A DNA stretch of 64,000 nt from Acanthosoma haemorrhoidale (lineage: Eukaryota > Arthropoda > Insecta > Hemiptera > Acanthosomatidae): positions 152,101,405 through 152,165,404 of the forward strand of contig OV884012.1 of NCBI GenBank assembly GCA_930367205.1. The letters are read 5' to 3'. Under the pieces are notes generated by a model. That model saw nothing but the letters and a program-made list of their open reading frames with translations, ran no database searches and had not been told where the DNA came from. The position numbers and the translations under genes were made by a program. Positions 47,041 through 59,896 of this stretch are shown piece by piece (within the stretch, counting starts at the first letter, position 1; each line of letters begins with the position of its first letter).

Positions 47041-48321
47041 TCTTTTTTTTTGTGTTTTCAGTCAGTACTAAAATAGATACTTATCCTGATTTGCCCTACT
47101 ACCCCAGATTTTTTTCGCGACCCGATGATTTATTATCCTGCTGTCCAGCTGTGCCCCGCACTCCTTTTTTCCTCTAGTTTGTACATTCATCTCTTCACTC
47201 TTTTCCTTTGTTGTGATATGGATGAAATATGGTGAAGAAGTATTTTTGGCTAGCAAGTGTTAATCAATCTCTTGATATGGCCATGCCAACTTAGTTTTTT
47301 TCGATTCTATTTTATAATGCAGGTAAGGTATATACTGAGGTGTATCAGAGGACTGCCCACTGAATGAGCTTCAGAAGGTTGCAACGTAGCGTTGATGGTG
47401 AGCCAGTGTCAAGGGAGTGGGTGAGAGAGAGTGAGGGGGGCTCGAGATGAAGATACCGCGGGGGAAGGAAGAGGCGGAATTGCTCTGATGAATATGTTGT
47501 GGATTTCTGTATACGTAATAATGTCTGCTTTTGTTTTCTTTTTTTTTTTTTTTTTTTTATGAGAGCATTCTTCAATGTTATAATATAATATATTTTGTAG
47601 TTATGAAAGTCTGCGTAGTGTTTGGTCCCGGTTTTAAAAAATCAATAGATAAAATTAATATTAATTAATATTGTCTGAAGGCTTAAAATGGTTGAGTTGA
47701 TATATATATATATATATATATAATTGTCGAACATTTTTACAATTATATATACAATTTGTATGTGTCGAAGGTATTTTTATGCTTGGTAAAACTTAAATCG
47801 TTAATTTAATCCCCGAAGTAATAACCACAATGGCGGCTAATGCCAATAAACTTGAAGGGAAGCTAAACTATAAATCTGACAAGGAGAGCCATAGGTACAG
47901 CAGCTGTCCAGCGAACAGCAGAATCCCTCAGAGTGATCTAAACAGCGGTTCCCTCAACTGAGTTAGATCCACCATGTTCAATTGTGTTTAACTCTTTCGT
48001 CCACACAGTCCTTTTGCTTTTGGATGGATTCAAAATAAGTAAATAAAATATAGAAAATAAGTTGTTACAGAACATTATACGGTAATAATTTTATGTATTA
48101 TTCAACCATAAACAGAAAATAAATTTGATGGTATTGGAACGGAAGGTATAGTACAATTTAGGTTTCAAATAACACCATTGTTCTGTCTTCATAAGCTTTA
48201 ATTGGCATGCGCTTTTAACATCTCACATCAGCCATTCTCAGCTGCTCGCTCCACAGCCTGGAGAGTTCTCCTAAGGATGTACGAGTATGGTAGACTTATC
48301 GTGCTGCGGATTGTGCCTAAG
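47041..48321. other. Unassigned non-coding DNA
   Basis: Includes a T-run at 47541-47558 and a (TA)n microsatellite at about 47699-47722. No supported gene. Confidence 0.4.
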
Positions 48322-48332
48322 GATGACAGATT

Positions 48333-48492
48333 ACAATGTGCCTTATTGGGAAATAATTGTGACAAATGCTCTCATTCATAACATATTTACAATTTTCATT
48401 CACTCGCTCATTCATAAAGTATTAACAAACAGTCCAGATACCTTCCTAATCCGGATGGTTGTCACGCTCCTACATCCGCCACTTTACCGGAT
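48333..48492 (-). mobile_element. Jockey-D 3' end fragment without poly(A)
   Basis: Bounded by GATGACAGATT (48322-48332 and 48493-48503). It contains the CTCGCTCATTCATA and CAAACAGTCCAGA landmarks. The left edge stops at ACAATGTGCC, so the usual AATAAA tail and poly(A) are missing. Confidence 0.78.
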
Positions 48493-48503
48493 GATGACAG
48501 ATT

Positions 48504-50192
48504 TAAAGAAAACCTTTTGAAGATAAACGAACATTGGTGTTATTGGAGAAAATAATTTAGTTTATTAAATATGTTAATTTTTGTCCTAATCCTTTTTTTA
48601 TATCATTGAAAACAGTAAATTTTAATCAAAAGATACTCACTCCACATTACTGAATCTTGCTTGGATTGAAATTGAGAAGGGTTTAGTTAAAACAGGAGGA
48701 GTAATAGGGTTCAACTTCGGGTTTAGAATAACTAGGAAACGTAACCTAGGTTCACCAGTTCATTGATAAATCTGTTTAAAGGTATAATGTAGTTGTTTTT
48801 GAGAAAGTGTCTGTAAGTGTTGTATATTCAGCAAAGGCTCCCCCGTAAATATATCCACATCAAATTTGGCAAGTTCAGTCAGCACCATTCGTGAAACACA
48901 TCAAAATTTCACACATACTTATCCAAAATTGTTATTATTGCTCCCCCCCCCCTCTCCTTATAATCTTAAACACCTGAAGGAGGAGTCGCAGTGTAAATTT
49001 TTAAAACCTACTACCTCCCACTATTGCCCCTTCTCAATTTATATACTACCCTATTATCACCAAATTTGGCATACACACACTGTTCATATTATATATAAAA
49101 CACACTGCTGGGTCAACGCGTTGTAAACATTTTACTCCATACATATTGCCTCGTTTTATTGTCCCTAATATGGTATGCATTATGCTGTTCAGTGCCTTAG
49201 GATAGATAGTATGGGGTTCGCGAAAGCACAATTTAACCCTTTTACCTTTCTAATCGTAATATATACATATATATTGGCGTATTTGCAACTAATTCGGCAT
49301 AAATACTGTTCATTATTTTGAAAAGATTCTTCCTCTTCTCATGATGATGTTTCACGTTGTAGAAATAACGTCGATTCTTTACTGACACTATGGTGTAATG
49401 TAAGCTAGTATAATAAAAATGCAATTAATAATAAATGAAAATATAAATAATTGGCCAAATAAACAAATGTTAAAACTCTGAAAAAAACAACTAACGAAAC
49501 CAGAAAAAAAATGTGTAAGAAAATCGGATGGCGTTTGTCTGATCACCATAAAACCCCTGCCTCAGGTAGCTAGACTACCTTTTTCCGAAACTTTTATACG
49601 TTGAAATTCAAGAGGAGAAAAGCTCCCTGTAGGGATACACTACCTGGGAAAACCATTTTAATTCTGAAGGGAGGGGATTTCCAGAGTTTTTATCCTACAC
49701 CTGCCAGGATACAATGAATCCCGAAGCGGGACAACTGCCAGCTAGTTTTGTACATTTTTGGATCCACTCTTTTAACAGGGATAACATTAGCTGTTATAAC
49801 TTAAGAACTAAGCTCTCTAAAGATTTAATTTGGCTATTGTGCTTAAATGAGTTTGCAAGACTGGTATAATCCTTCTGATCATCGCTGGACCTATTAGCTA
49901 TCATTAGAGTTCACTGAAGTTTTCTCTTTCTTTCTCTCGATTGGTTCCTTTAGTTTTTCTTCGTCATTGTTATATTGCCTCTACTGTTTATACACCTGAG
50001 GGAAAATTGATCACTAATTCACATTATATATTTATTTTTAGATCTTTCGAGAAAATTTCTACCAAATCCTTTTTTTGAAACATAATAATTACTTCAATTA
50101 ATGTAATTGAATAATTAAAAGGATCCTAGTTGTCATGCGATAATAATACACTTTTATTAAAAGGGGAAAATAGATGTTTTACGAGATACCAT
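48504..50192. other. Unassigned non-coding DNA
   Basis: AT-rich, no supported gene; a C-tract near 48942. Confidence 0.4.
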
Positions 50193-50208
50193 ATTAAAGA
50201 AAGTTTTT

Positions 50209-50506
50209 TTTTTTTCAATGCCCTTAAAATTTGAAAAGAGAAAAGATGGAAAAATAAAATAACATGGAATTTATAAGAGTGAAAGGAGTGTGGGTGTGGT
50301 ACATCTCGGCTGAGGTATAGTGATGAAAGCTCACTTAAGGTTGAGCCTAGTCTGTCAAGGCATGTAGTTCTGACTCGCTCGGGTTTGAGTAGCGTTCAGT
50401 GGTGCGCCCGTCAGGGGCTTGTTGATTGGCCAAGTGCTGCAATGTCCACCATCTTGTCTGCTTTCCCAGACCTACTGAGTCGCCGTCTAGCTGGTAGCCG
50501 TGGGGG
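50209..50506 (-). mobile_element. Jockey-B 3' UTR copy
   Basis: Flanked by a 16-bp duplication ATTAAAGAAAGTTTTT (50193-50208 and 50507-50522), the longest in the window. The last T's may overlap the poly(T) tail. The complement includes the PARW-proximal segment, a GGTGGACATTGCAGCACTTG block and the TGCCTTGACAGACTAGGC block of family B. The distal UTR is diverged. Confidence 0.85.
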
Positions 50507-50522
50507 ATTAAAGAAAGTTTTT

Positions 50523-52332
50523 AATTACCTCTTTACTAATTGGTATTGTTTTGATTAATAAACAGAAACTTCTTTTACGTAAAACTTTTTTTTGAGCTAA
50601 AAAGTAACATTTTTTTAAAAATATTTCCTACAAAAATTAAATTAGTTCTGCATAAAATATATTTGAAAAAAAAAAGTTAAGAGCGATTGCCTTAGAATTC
50701 ATCCTATTGACAAAATAATTTAAATTATACTTTGCTCGTTAAGCCTACTATTTTTTTACTGTAAAACAGACTCGATCAGTATTTCTCCTGTTACTGGAAA
50801 ATTTTCACAAACGTTTTAAATATGTTATCTATCAAAATTAAAATGCAAGCATTAGTATATAGCCAAGTATGTTATTGAATAATTGCAACTAACGTTATAA
50901 CAATTTCATATTCAAGAATTCCAATTTCATATATTTATTTATTTTTTTTTTTTAATGATCAAGTAACTTTAATATCACACGTAAGCGATGCCATCCTGAA
51001 AATTCTTTAATGATTGAGTGACAGGAAGAAAGAAGAATATAATAATAGCACAAGAATGAAACTGATTCAAGAGTTTGCCTATGCTTTTGAACTCATTGAG
51101 AAATAGAATGAAGCCAAAAAATTAGAGAACTTAACGTGTCCAATCTAAGGGTGAGGAGTAACGCCTAGTTCTAACCACACTAACACTCGTTGACTTGGTT
51201 ACAGCCTTCAGCTGGATCAATCCCTCCATGAAGTGTTGCGCATTCCTGTTGATCGCTTCTTGGCCCAGGTTATAGTATATTTTCTCCTCTAGAGGCACAT
51301 ATTGGATGAGGCTTTGGGGGAACAACAAGCCTGCGTTATTAAAGTTATCTTTGATGTAAGGAATTAATCAAATTTGAAAGGAGCACGGGAGGATCGGGCG
51401 AATGCTTTGAGGTGCTATATTAGATTTAGCCCTGCTATAAATTAAGGTAGCTACAACAATGTATTCCTATAATCCCGAGCCTTCACAAAAGGCAGCCACT
51501 ATCCTTATGATAGCTGAGTCGGTTAATAAATCTCCCACTCCCTCTCCCTCGGCTAACCCCCACCGAAATAAAGGAGCGCTCCATTGTCCCACCTCATAAC
51601 CTACAAACTGTAAAAGTTCATTATTATTAATGGATCAGGCTGACTATTGATAAATTTAAAGCTGGTAATACTAAGCTGGCTTACTTTCGTACAATTAGAA
51701 TTAATAATCGAAATAGCAAAATGTATTAGAAATAGTATTTTAAGTGGCATTGAAAATGGTAGCTTTAGGTGAACTATATTATTTCGACCAATGGCCTTAT
51801 TTCTTACTGAAAAATAGAATAAAATCAAGTGAAATGTATGTATGTAATAATTAAAGTGCCTATTAAAGCTACGAAACCGGTTGTGTTGTAACGCGCATGT
51901 CTCTCTAAATAACCGACTTTACATACATGACATCGGCAGGTTCATACAGAATAACTCAAGAAAACCTAATGATGAATAGGGGATAGATTATTCAACATAA
52001 CAAAATAAATTCCAAGGAATCAAATACTCAGTACAGCTTTGCACCTCCCAATTGAGAATATAGAAATTGTACTAAAAGAATCATCATGACGCACCTCTTA
52101 ATGATGGTGCATGGTGACATTGCGTACGATTTTGTACTAAGAAATTTTCAACACACTACCTTTAAAAAAGCTTACAACTTGGTTGGACGAAAATTGTCGT
52201 ACGAGTTCTTTATACTGCGCATAAATTGGTCACCCGAGAGAACTCACGCAATGAGATTTTCTTTCATGCTTGAATAACATTGCTGGTAATTCGGAAGTGG
52301 GTTGGTGGGGAGATCGGACTCCGTTCAACTGT
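50523..52332. other. Unassigned non-coding DNA
   Basis: A minus-strand 65-codon frame at 51131-51328 sits in a more GC-balanced patch (51120-51560). I cannot match it to a family. No other candidate. Confidence 0.35.
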
Positions 52333-52396
52333 CTTTACATAATTAAAGTTGTCTGTGTTTACATAATTAAAGTTGTCTGTGTTTACATAATTAAAG
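52333..52396. repeat. 24-bp tandem repeat, 2.6 copies
   Basis: The unit TTTACATAATTAAAGTTGTC followed by TGTG is repeated with perfect identity; the third unit is partial. Confidence 0.9.
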
Positions 52397-53199
52397 TCCT
52401 CCGCCCATGTTTTGTCTTCCTTAGCCTCAATATAAAAGAATCATTTTGAAAAAAGTCCGTTCCGTGAAAGAATGTCTCACAGTAAGTACCGCACTTTGAT
52501 TTTTTATTTGTTACCCATGTTTATAAAATTACAGTTTTTCTTTTTGTTAGATCTTTTTATAATGAGTCATACACGTTTCTTGATACCAACTTTCCCAGGT
52601 TAGCGAAGAATGAGTGCCAAAAAATGTTTGAAAATCATCTGATTTCCTGCTGCTGAAACATGCAATATACCTATTTGCCCTTACACGCTGGTAATACGTA
52701 ACCAAAATGGGTGGACAATTGATCATTTTTATTATACGTGCCCGAAATGTGTTCATCAATGATTTGTCTTCACTTTTCTATTACCACAACTTTAATGAGC
52801 AATGTTTATTTAATTATATGATGATACCTTACTCAAATAAATGTAAACTATGTTTTTGCCAAACGTGGTTAATAGATTAAAATAATTTTTTTTAATGCAT
52901 AACATTCTTTTACTTATTGCTTTATATTTCAAAATAATACAATAATTTAATTTGGCATATAAAAGTTCATTATTTAAAGAAAAAAGTAAAAAATTGAAAT
53001 GTGAGAGAAAGTCTGTTGCGCGAATTCTCATATTTTATTATTCATAGTGAATTTTGATGGGTTAAGAGTTTTTACGACCAAATATTCTGGAGCAACGTAA
53101 TACAGCCTTAAACATATGTGAACACGACTTAAAAGTCTTTTTATAATTAAAGAGAGCTGAACTCCTCTCCTAATACATCTTGTATATTATTGGTCTTTA
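52397..53199. other. Unassigned non-coding DNA
   Basis: AT-rich; no supported gene or repeat. Confidence 0.4.
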
Positions 53200-53206
53200 A
53201 TTTGGG

Positions 53207-53614
53207 TAATTCCGTAGTAAGCTATCCAACCATCCTAATCCCCTAGCACAGTCATTGCACTGCACCACTCATCCCTATAATCCTCCTCGGAGACTAAAAC
53301 GGCAGTGGCCTCGTGACCTACTATAAATGCGTAACAGTGGGAGTCCTGGCAATGACCATTTTCTCCAATCATGTCCTGAGCGTATGTGGCTATCGCGCTC
53401 TTCGCCAGCCTCTACTGGCTCGTATCCGGTGACGTGGCAGACGGAGGTTCCACTCTTTCGCATGCGAGGGTGGTGACAACTATGTGGATTCGGGAGGCCT
53501 CTGGGCTTTTTGTAAATACTGTATGAATGAAAACATTTATCACAATTACTTATTGCCCAATCAGGCAGATTGTAATTTTATCGTAATAAAGTTGTTTTTA
53601 ATTATTAATTATTC
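53207..53614 (+). mobile_element. Jockey-D 3' UTR copy
   Basis: Runs from ATTCCGTAGTAAGC to the tail ATTTTATCGTAATAAAGTTG, with all D landmarks and short internal deletions near 53430. ATTTGGG occurs at both edges (53200-53206 and 53615-53621), a possible short target duplication. Confidence 0.85.
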
Positions 53615-54696
53615 ATTTGGGCATGACTATTTATGATAACATAATGTAAATATTTTAATTTCCAAGTAGTTAAATACGGAACGCACAAAAGTGACAAACT
53701 CGGTTATAATGACCTTGTTTTTGCAAATATAAACCACAAATACGTGTTATGTATTTGTGTTTTGTGATTGGCAGTATAATTTATGTCTTCGGCCGAAGAG
53801 GAGACTCGCAGTCTCTAGAACAGACAAAGAGATTTTCACCCCTTTTGTTGTCATGTGGTAACTAACCAGAGAAACTGTTAACAGTCACTAAACAATGATT
53901 TCCAATAAATGTGTGTTTCCATAGTAAACGAACTATTCCAGTTTAGAATTGAGTTTGCCAATCGGCCAACCCTTCGCTTCCTCAGTTACTCATCATATAT
54001 ATTAGTTTCATACTCAGTACCCACTGAGCATCTTCATTAAAACCGTTCATTCTTGTTTTGAGGGGGAAATACAAACCAAAAGAACTAAAACATCACTCCT
54101 GATTTTTTGAAACAAGAATTGATGAAGGGAGTTTTGCGTGGAGGAACTATGAAGGATGGAGTACACGGACGGGACGAAAAAAATTAATCGGGCTCTCTAA
54201 TCGAGGGAAAGTTGATCGATACCTCAACTCCTATCAGCTTTTACTTTTTCCAAAGCAAAAATGGGACGAAATCCCATTGCCTAATAATCAACTTCTCTCT
54301 TCTTGCTTCGAATATGCCAAATATGTGTTTTATCCTCAATACCGCGGGAATCCTTTCCAGGATATCAAGTTGTCGTGGCACTGATGTGGAGTACAGGATA
54401 TGTTGAAATTAAGCAACATCTGCCCGTCTATCATCAGCATTATACTCATAGATTCATACCCGAACGAATCATAGCCGAACTAAGGCGTAGGTTGTCATCT
54501 CCAATGACATAACTCAACACTCAAGGAGTGAGTGATTAGCTCTTCTTTTTGATCTCTTAAAAATATAAAATCAATTATTTTTAGTATGTCTCTCTTATTT
54601 TATCAGGAGAGACAGATAAAAGAATAAAGGAATAAATTTCATTCCTAAGTTCCAGAATAAGTGACAAAAATAAAATGCAGCATTTCTTGCAATATA
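53615..54696. other. Unassigned non-coding DNA
   Basis: No supported gene or repeat. Confidence 0.35.
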
Positions 54697-55700
54697 TTTA
54701 TATAACTTATATAAAATTACTATCTGCCTTATTAGGCAAAAAGTAATTGATATAAATGGTCTCATTGATACCATATTTACAATTCATCATTCACTCGCTC
54801 ATTCATACAAAATTTACAAACAGTCCAGAGGCCTCCCAAATCCACATGGTTGCCTCCGAGGAGGATTATAGGGATGAGTGGTTCAGTGCAATGAGGCAAG
54901 TGCATTCCCCCATAGCTCTATTCCGTATGTCCAGATTGGCTTAAGTATAACTTTGTAGATTAGTAGTTTATTTTCTATTGAGAGATGGGATGTCCTTTGA
55001 AGTAGTCTGTACAGTTGTCCAAAGCGTCTGCTTAGTTCTTCTCTTTTTAGCCTCGTGTGTGGATTCCAGGTCAATCGTTTGTCGAGATGGAAGCCTAAGT
55101 ACTGTACTGTCTCGGATACAGGGACAGGAATGGAATTAAAATAAATTAGTGGACAAGACTTGCGACAGAGAGTGCAGGTAATTTGGAAACATTTTGCTTC
55201 ATTAACTTTGATCCGCCATTGGTTGCTCCAATACTCGATCTCATCAAGGTAATTTTGAAGGTTATGGGATGCTATACGGGGTCTGGGTGGGACGACAAGA
55301 CTGCAGTGTCATCTGCAAATGTGGCCAAGAAGGTATTGGGGGGACATCAGCAGTTTATAGGTTATAGAGGATAGGACCTTGGATGCTGCCCTGTGGAACT
55401 CCTGCTTTTATGGGATATTAGTTAGAATATTCTAAACCACAGCGGACTTGGAAGAAGCGGTTTGAAAGGTAGGACTGTAGGATTAGGAAAAGGGTCTGTG
55501 GTAAATATCTTTTGAGCTTGTAAAGTAAACCTGCGTGCCAGACCCTGTCAAAAGCTTGAGCTATATCAAGAAAGGCAGCAGTGCAATACTGTTTGGTTTC
55601 AAGGGCTGAGGAAATGTGATCAACAACGCGAAGGCTTTATTGAGCAGTGGAATGTCGTTGACAGAAACCTAACTGGTGTGTGGGAAAAAGGGTTTTTCGA
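54697..55700 (-). mobile_element. Jockey-D copy with RT core, about 1 kb
   Basis: The minus-strand element carries the RT (next entry) joined to a shortened 3' UTR. The UTR lacks the segment between TCCGAGGAGGATTATAGGG and CCACATGGTTG, as in the scrambled copy at 34.4 kb. The UTR part between the RT end and TTCAGTGCAATGAGG (about 54895) is also gone. The tail is at the left edge. Exact ends were not fixed by a duplication. Confidence 0.82.
54897..55690 (-). pseudogene. Jockey-D ORF2, reverse transcriptase fragment
   Basis: This is the longest RT stretch in the window. In translation order it shows a QLGF.QRHST motif, VVDHISSALETKQYCTAAFL, the first catalytic aspartate in DIAQAFDRVWH, LLYKLKRYLP, a SNRFFQVRCG segment, the AGVPQGSIQGPILY box (about 55365-55410), the FADDTAVLSSHPDP catalytic box (about 55300-55325), a LDEIEYWSNQWRIKVNEAKC stretch, then LTWNPHTRLKREELSRRFGQ, KLLIYKVILKPIWTYGIELW. 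At least two frameshifts and several stops break it. The motif order and spacing are those of jockey-clade ORF2. The endonuclease and N-terminal parts are absent. Confidence 0.88.
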
Positions 55701-58700
55701 TTCAACAATTGGAAGTAGACTCTTACAGTATTTCAAATGATAATTTGAATAGCCCTCAGGGAAGAAATCTTGATCAATTCGTAGCAAAATATACTAAATT
55801 GTATTCACTAAGTCACTGCCAATGTATGGAAAAGACCCTCCAACTAAGAAGAGTTTGTTGAGTGATTGCAGATAATTAGGCACCGTTTCTCAATCGGCTG
55901 CTCTTCCATCACCCAGTGTGCTGTCCAGTCTTTTGTAGAGTGTGATCCATGTATCCATGTCCAGTCTGTGCACCTCCTTCTCCAGTCCATAACAAGTTTT
56001 CCAGAAACATTCCTCTGGAGTATCCCAGTTTTTGCTCGTCTCTATTATGCCCTATGACTTCAGCCTTTAAGCCTCCATTTACACCAATTCTGCTTCCCTG
56101 AATCTTTTGAACACGCCTATCTCTTCAACCATTCCTCGGCTATTCTCAGGCATGTATTGACCCTGATTGTGGTGTTCTTTACTCGGTCCCATCTAACTTC
56201 GTTTCCAAACACATCTACATTTTGTCACTAAAAAATCCATTTAGCATGGGACTATATCTGTCCTACATCGGTTAGACATATTATTGTCGACTGTTTAAAA
56301 GTAAAAGGATCCTACGTGCAACTCTACGTGATGCTCTGCAATTCTGTTTGCGATTTTTGGTTTGTTAGAATTTCCAAGAGGTTCAGATAATTTAAGTGTT
56401 TGCTATAAATGCTAAAAACATTTTGTTCTTGAGTGTAATGAAAAAGGCGATGACAGTTTATCATTTATATGTTCTAAAAAATATATTTGAATTGTTCTGG
56501 GTTAGAGGCCTAACTACCGACCAACCAATGAAAAACGCTTAACTAAACTTTCCTCCAATTGGAAGAAGTTGTAAAAACTACGTGGGGTCTTAACTTAAAT
56601 AAGGGAAGTTGTGGACTCCCCCTTCCTGCTGATTACATATTGGCTCCATTCCACGTAGACTCTACTCATATTCACATATTTTATTTTATAGCCAATTTGC
56701 GTTGCGATATAGAAAGTTTGAACAATTCTTTTGAGTGAAAAACTTTCTAAAACTATGTTTTTTTCAGTAATCTATTATTCACAGAGGAATGCACAACAAA
56801 CTAGGTAGAGTCCCAGAACAAAATTATTCTTAAAAAAAAAAAATTAGGAACACATATCATATTACAAATTATTGGCTACGAGCAAGGATTGAAACTAATA
56901 ATTATTTTTCTTAAAAATAACAAAACAATGTCTATTTGAGTGATGTTTTTTTAGTAAAAAATAATGTTGAATTAGTGAGTAATAAGTTTTTTTCTTAAAA
57001 TTTGAAAGTAATTATCAAATCTTTGACCTTTGTTTCCTTCTTCTGTGGGTAGTCTTTGTAGGTAATTAGATAATTGTTGGTAATTTTGAAGATAAAATAA
57101 AAATAAGCTCTGAATATAATGTTTTTATTCTTTATTCAGCTTTTTCATAATGGTATTTTCCTAGATCTCACAATTATTACACTTGGAAAAATGAAAATTG
57201 TTTTATGATGTCTGAGCAAAAAAAAATTGATGAGAAATAATGATTATTTTTTCAAAGATATTTTGCTCGGAAATATTGATCACCAATCATTGATTTAAGG
57301 CTTTGACCATAAATAGAAATAGAAAGACAGAAATTTTGCCAGGAAATTATAATTATAGATTCCAATCATTGGTTGGGTGGTGAAAAATCAGGCTTTGAAA
57401 AATTTGAAATCAGATTAAAACATCTGCTACCTGTAGTGTGTCAAGCCATTTCCAGGTTCATACATAGTATGCATTTATTCAATACCTGTGGTGGTCAATA
57501 GAAGTGGGATGACATTGACAGCGGAGTCAATAACTGTTACGTATACAACACCAGTTGTCAATAACATTTATTTGTTGAATATGAAATAGTAAAAATACTT
57601 GTTCGAGAAATAAATTTATACTTTAGCTAATAGTAATAATTATATCTGTATTTGACAGATTTTGGTTTTTGAATAGAATACAATAGTGAAAAAAAAAATA
57701 CTTTATTCCAGGAAAAGGTTTATCTGAATGTCTCATATTAACTAGATCAAATTATACATCATAAACCCGAAGTCGCAACTGCTGTTGGTATGTCGGCCTG
57801 GCGAAGAGGTACATCAATGAGGCTTCTATCCCATGAACTTTATTTCAGTTTTACAGACCAAGTTATTATGGATTTTATGTGTAATAAAATATACTATTCC
57901 ATTCATGTCGTAAAAGTTAAAGAACACTTCACAATGTTCATTTACTAATTTAAACCCAGGACGTACATATTATGCAGAGGAATTTAGTTTTTTAAAAAGT
58001 AGAAAAATAGGATGACAAATTATTTTTGGCCACTACCCTGATGGGCCACTTACCATCACAAAGTCAATAATCAAAATATTACATACATACATTAGGTGAG
58101 CCCCATCATCTTTCAAGATGTTCAGATAATTAATGTATACTGTTATTATGTAGAATGCAATGTAAAATAATTAGAAATTGTATAAAATGAAGCCAAACTA
58201 TAGAAAATATGACCTAGCACGCAGTATTTTCATTTGAGTGAATATTCTTTTCAGAATTAATTAATTGGATTTAACTTTCTGTACATTGTCAGATCAATAA
58301 TATTTTATTCAATTTATAATTATTTCAAAGGTCTTTGTATTTTATCTTTCTTTAAATATGGTTCTGTTTTTATTCTCCCTTCAGCGGGTTTTAAGTTTGT
58401 TAAGAGGTTTACTGGGCTTTATTATTATGAATTTCGTCCTAGGGCTTATTTAGAATCGTTAAGGAAAAGATCGCAAAAATATTTATATAGAATTACATTC
58501 CTACTTTCCGGCAAAATCATTCTAAGATCTTCTTTGTAACTATTCCTATTGCTATTTTTTGGCTTAACTAATGATCATTATTTCGAAACCTACGTAGTAA
58601 TAAAAATCAAGCAAATAGAAGTTTTTTTCATAGTCAACAATTAAAGTAAACTAAAATTTATTTATAAACACGTTCGACAGCTCTATTCTGCCACCCTCAG

Positions 58701-58918
58701 TCACTAAAATAGAAAGATATACTGATTGTGCATTTAGAGACTTATTACTTATAGCGAAAAAATAAGTAATAGTAATATTAATAAAACATGTACTTGAGAA
58801 TCTAAAGGTTGCCGTCTGAAAATGATAGTTATTAAAGACCTTCTATTTTATGCAGAATAATAGAATAAACGAAAAATAAATAAAAACAAACTAATATATT
58901 TAACCTTTGGCTACTGCT
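55701..58918. other. Unassigned non-coding DNA
   Basis: No supported gene. Frames at 55676-56057 are short and unrecognised. The remainder is strongly AT-rich. Confidence 0.4.
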
Positions 58919-58928
58919 CTAATTAATG

Positions 58929-59182
58929 CAGACTAACTAAGACTGCACTATATGCCTAGAGAAGACTCTAGGCCCAGCCACCAGTGGACTCTCACCACTA
59001 TACCGCAACTATCAACCTCTACCGAGGCTTCCCACACTCCTTAATTCCCTCACACCACCTTCAAGCAGGTACTCCTAGTACAAGGATCCGATCACCCTAA
59101 ATATTTTACATTTCTCCCTCATCCTCAAATTCTAGCTAGAGAGCTTAGAAAGATAAAAAAAAAAAAAAAAAAAAAAAAAATC
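58929..59182 (+). mobile_element. Jockey-B 3' UTR copy
   Basis: Flanked by CTAATTAATG (58919-58928 and 59183-59192), with a poly(A) run of more than 20. It contains CTCTAGGCCCAGCC, the ACTCTCACCACTATACCGCA block, CCTAGTACAAGGATCCG and a TAGAGAGCTTAGAAAG tail. Little divergence from the copy at 39.8 kb suggests a recent insertion. Confidence 0.9.
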
Positions 59183-59192
59183 CTAATTAATG

Positions 59193-59672
59193 TTCTAAAA
59201 TTTCAAAATTATGTACTCTATAATTATTATAAAAGGGTTGGTAGTAGGCGTTCTTAACAGTAAACAATACTGTGGAGGGACTGAGGAGTTTTTATTTAAA
59301 TAGATCTTCCCACACTCGGCACGAACCAAATATTAATAAACAAATTATTATTAGATTATTTATTGTTTATGGTTAATTAATTGGGACCTCCTTCAAAAAT
59401 GACATATTTAACGACTTGAGGATGGAATAACATCACCTTTGGCACCTATTTTGTGAAATAAATGCTTATTGATAATTAAAATTATTTTTTATGTTGAAAT
59501 TATCTGTTAACCCAATACAAAGATCATTTATATATATGTAACAGCTATATGAATGATTTTAACAGTTTTATGACATGATTTTAACTAGGAAAAGACGCGT
59601 TCAGTGTCAGATGTTATGAATTGTTATAAAGTTTCTCCTAGAATATCCAACATGGTGTTACTTCTGTTTCAG
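59193..59672. other. Probable intron sequence upstream of the CUB exon
   Basis: AT-rich, no coding signal. It ends in a pyrimidine-rich acceptor TTACTTCTGTTTCAG (59658-59672). Confidence 0.4.
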
Positions 59673-59896
59673 ATCATTTGCAGTCTTTGTGCAAGAACCA
59701 CTTTCTGCAGCAGCTGTACAGGAAGATAGACGGTGCAGTCTTGAAGTCGAGGAACGAAAGGAACTTGGACTGTATTATAACGTTCCAGACCCACTCCATT
59801 CTGCAGAGGTTTATGCTCCGCTTTGATGAGCTGACCCTTGACTGCAACGACCATCTTTTCATCTACGACGGTGCGCACGCTGTGGGCACCCACAAG
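59673..59896 (+). CDS. Internal exon encoding part of a CUB domain
   Basis: A 224-bp open segment lies between a strong acceptor (TTCTGTTTCAG, ending 59672) and a donor (AAG|GTAGCT at 59897). It enters in phase with two bases completing a split codon and leaves after a full codon. It encodes 75 residues. Cysteines at 7, 34 and 58 have the spacing of the first three cysteines of a CUB domain. The core is IITFQTHSILQRFMLRFDEL followed by TLDCNDHLFIYDGAH, which carries the typical 'F..F.LE..C.D.L.IYDG' signature. The fourth cysteine and last strands would be in the next exon, not recognised in the window. CUB domains act outside the cell in secreted or single-pass proteins. The gene cannot be named; an insect CUB/LDLa-type membrane protein is one possibility. 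Base composition is markedly more GC-rich than the flanks. Confidence 0.78.

Noticed and set aside
51131..51328. Minus-strand 65-codon frame in a GC-balanced patch
   Set aside because: Protein-like composition but no match to a family I can name, and no clear exon boundaries.
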